Origin: a virus
IMG/VR virus record: IMGVR_UViG_3300030328_000329
Location: 1 to 29,079 of that record
Direction: 5' to 3' (one strand)
DNA: 29,079 nucleotides
The position numbers were made by a program, and so were the translations under genes. Below, in pieces: positions 28,202 through 29,079 of the stretch (positions are counted from its first letter, which is position 1; every line of letters starts with the position of its first letter). Below the pieces are notes generated by a model. It was not told where the DNA came from. It searched no databases and saw only the letters and a program-made list of their open reading frames with translations.

Positions 28202-28679
28202 CTTGTTGCTTCTTTAACCAAATAACAAAGAAAATAAAACCAATAATGGTAGCTAATAACACACAAAGAAAGAATCCTTCAATGCATTTCTGTTGAAACT
28301 CTTGTCTTTTATAAACTAACTCTTGTCTTTGTTTACGAATAGTACCTTCCATCTTTAACAAATCATCCCAAGCTTTAACACCAAATTTAAATTTAACATA
28401 CTGTTGTAATTCATATCGTTGCTTTTCTAAAGTCTTTTGAGCAACTAAACTTTTCATTGCAGCTTCCTCAACAGAGTCACCACTTAACATCTTCTTATAA
28501 AAGGGAGGATTTTTACTAGACTTAACAGCTTGTTCTATATCTGAACTAGCTTTCATCCATCTTGATAGATCACCAGACATACCTTCCAGATCACGACCAA
28601 TAGCAAATGCTTTCTTTATGTTATTAAATGCAGCAGTAGATAGACTAACAGCAGTAGCTATTGACGCTGGATCGAACAT
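28194..28679 (-). CDS. Conserved late protein with C-terminal membrane anchor
   Basis: A 161-residue protein from ATG 28679, two bases after the tail fibre stop. The frame extends further upstream, but that part lies inside the fibre gene and is not protein-like. The body is helical: FNNIKKAFAIGRDLEGMSGD, SSDIEQAVKSSKNPPFYKKM and a charged coiled coil (EGTIRKQRQELVYKRQEFQQ), then a membrane span at about 134-154 ending KKQQDV. I recall this 'KNPP.FKK...G.S.EEEA' type protein as common after tail genes in marine phages, without a known role. Anchor plus coiled coil would suit an Rz-like or membrane-tethered lysis factor, which is a guess. Confidence 0.65.
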   Translation of the reverse strand: MFDPASIATAVSLSTAAFNNIKKAFAIGRDLEGMSGDLSRWMKASSDIEQAVKSSKNPPFYKKMLSGDSVEEAAMKSLVAQKTLEKQRYELQQYVKFKFGVKAWDDLLKMEGTIRKQRQELVYKRQEFQQKCIEGFFLCVLLATIIGFIFFVIWLKKQQDV

Positions 28680-28680
28680 T

Positions 28681-29079
28681 TTATGGAACACCTGCTCTTG
28701 GTGTAATTGTACCAACAGTGGTTGACATTGAGTGATTAAAACTAGAATTATCGACCAAAGAACCACTACTGTTTTGAGCAGTTAATAGTTTAGTATGAGA
28801 TGCAGTAATTGAAGTGTTCACATTTGTGGTGGAAGAATAAGTTCCACCAGTGGTGGTTAGTGGCCCAGTTGGTTTGGCAAAGTTACCTGTGTAAACACAA
28901 GTACCAATGACTAATCTGGCATCACTAACGTAATGCAGTAACCCAGTGTCAAGGTATCCACCACCACCATAGCCATTAAATCTAAATTGACTACCTGTAA
29001 GTGCGCTACTTGAACTCCCCGATCCAGCTTGAGTGCCATCTATATATACTTTTATTGAGGCTCCCGATCGTGCAATTGC
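28681..29079 (-). CDS. Tail fibre C-terminal part with LamG-like domain (cut by window edge)
   Basis: The last 132 residues of a protein whose start lies beyond the right window edge. IARSGASIKVYIDGTQAGS and the following FRFNGYGGGGYLDTGLL match the 'ia.sG..i..yvDG...g' strand pair of laminin-G / concanavalin-like domains, and VSDARLVIGTCVYTGNFAKP resembles the 'DE.RI..G.A.YT..F..P' end of such domains in phage fibres. A Ser/Thr-rich tail (SHTKLLTAQNSSGSLVDNSS) ends TPRAGVP. It is probably the receptor-binding end of the fibre whose N-terminus is at 1-1526. Joining the two window ends directly puts the frames out of register, so some sequence is missing. Confidence 0.7.
   Translation of the reverse strand, partial: AIARSGASIKVYIDGTQAGSGSSSSALTGSQFRFNGYGGGGYLDTGLLHYVSDARLVIGTCVYTGNFAKPTGPLTTTGGTYSSTTNVNTSITASHTKLLTAQNSSGSLVDNSSFNHSMSTTVGTITPRAGVP

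Noticed and set aside
1-29079. Search by eye for tRNA genes, CRISPR arrays, insertion sequences, integrase or attachment sites
   Set aside because: None seen. The repeats present are hairpins or the fibre repeats; no transposase or recombinase motif appears in any frame.

Overview
The window reads as almost the whole genome of a small, AT-rich tailed phage with a T7-like (podovirus) virion. The evidence is the gene order small terminase, large terminase, portal, scaffold, capsid, tail tubular A, tail tubular B, three internal virion proteins, tail fibre. Low G+C, very tight gene packing and the protein families (DUF2958, Bbp19-like, DUF6378, YqaJ plus annealing protein) suggest an uncultured marine phage of a low-GC host, perhaps an alphaproteobacterium such as SAR11. 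The host is inference only. I see no integrase, RNA polymerase, DNA polymerase, primase, tRNA or CRISPR array.

Layout. A GC-richer control region at about 19.55-19.88 kb separates two divergent transcription units. Leftward (minus strand) run the packaging, capsid, tail and internal virion genes down to the tail fibre, which is cut by the left window edge. The right edge holds the C-terminal end of a tail fibre on the same strand, followed leftward by small membrane proteins, a holin-like protein, an unknown protein and an M15 peptidase endolysin ending at 26346. Rightward (plus strand) from 19883 run the early genes, ending at 26380 and overlapping the endolysin tail to tail. If the two edges belong to one tail fibre, the genome is a circle or a circularly permuted molecule of 29 kb plus a gap. 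The edges do not join in frame, so some fibre sequence is missing.

The early unit starts with a single-gene transcript (19883-20239) between a large dyad-rich leader and a strong terminator. A sigma70-type promoter with a dyad operator then drives small proteins, an XRE regulator, a resolvase-like nuclease, a replication initiator with iteron-like palindromes inside its gene, and a probable helicase-loader-like protein. A second consensus promoter at 24378-24406 drives a YqaJ exonuclease, a Rad52/ERF-like annealing protein and an SSB-like protein, which together look like a recombination module. Replication must borrow host polymerase.

Items most worth a second look: a perfect 16-bp match to the bacterial ParB-binding parS consensus inside the scaffold gene; the long dyad element in the divergent control region; three successive long perfect inverted repeats at 25.89-26.08 kb; a recurring leader (AAGGGGATACACA type) before six early genes; and a hairpin between capsid and tail genes in the same place as the T7 T-phi terminator.
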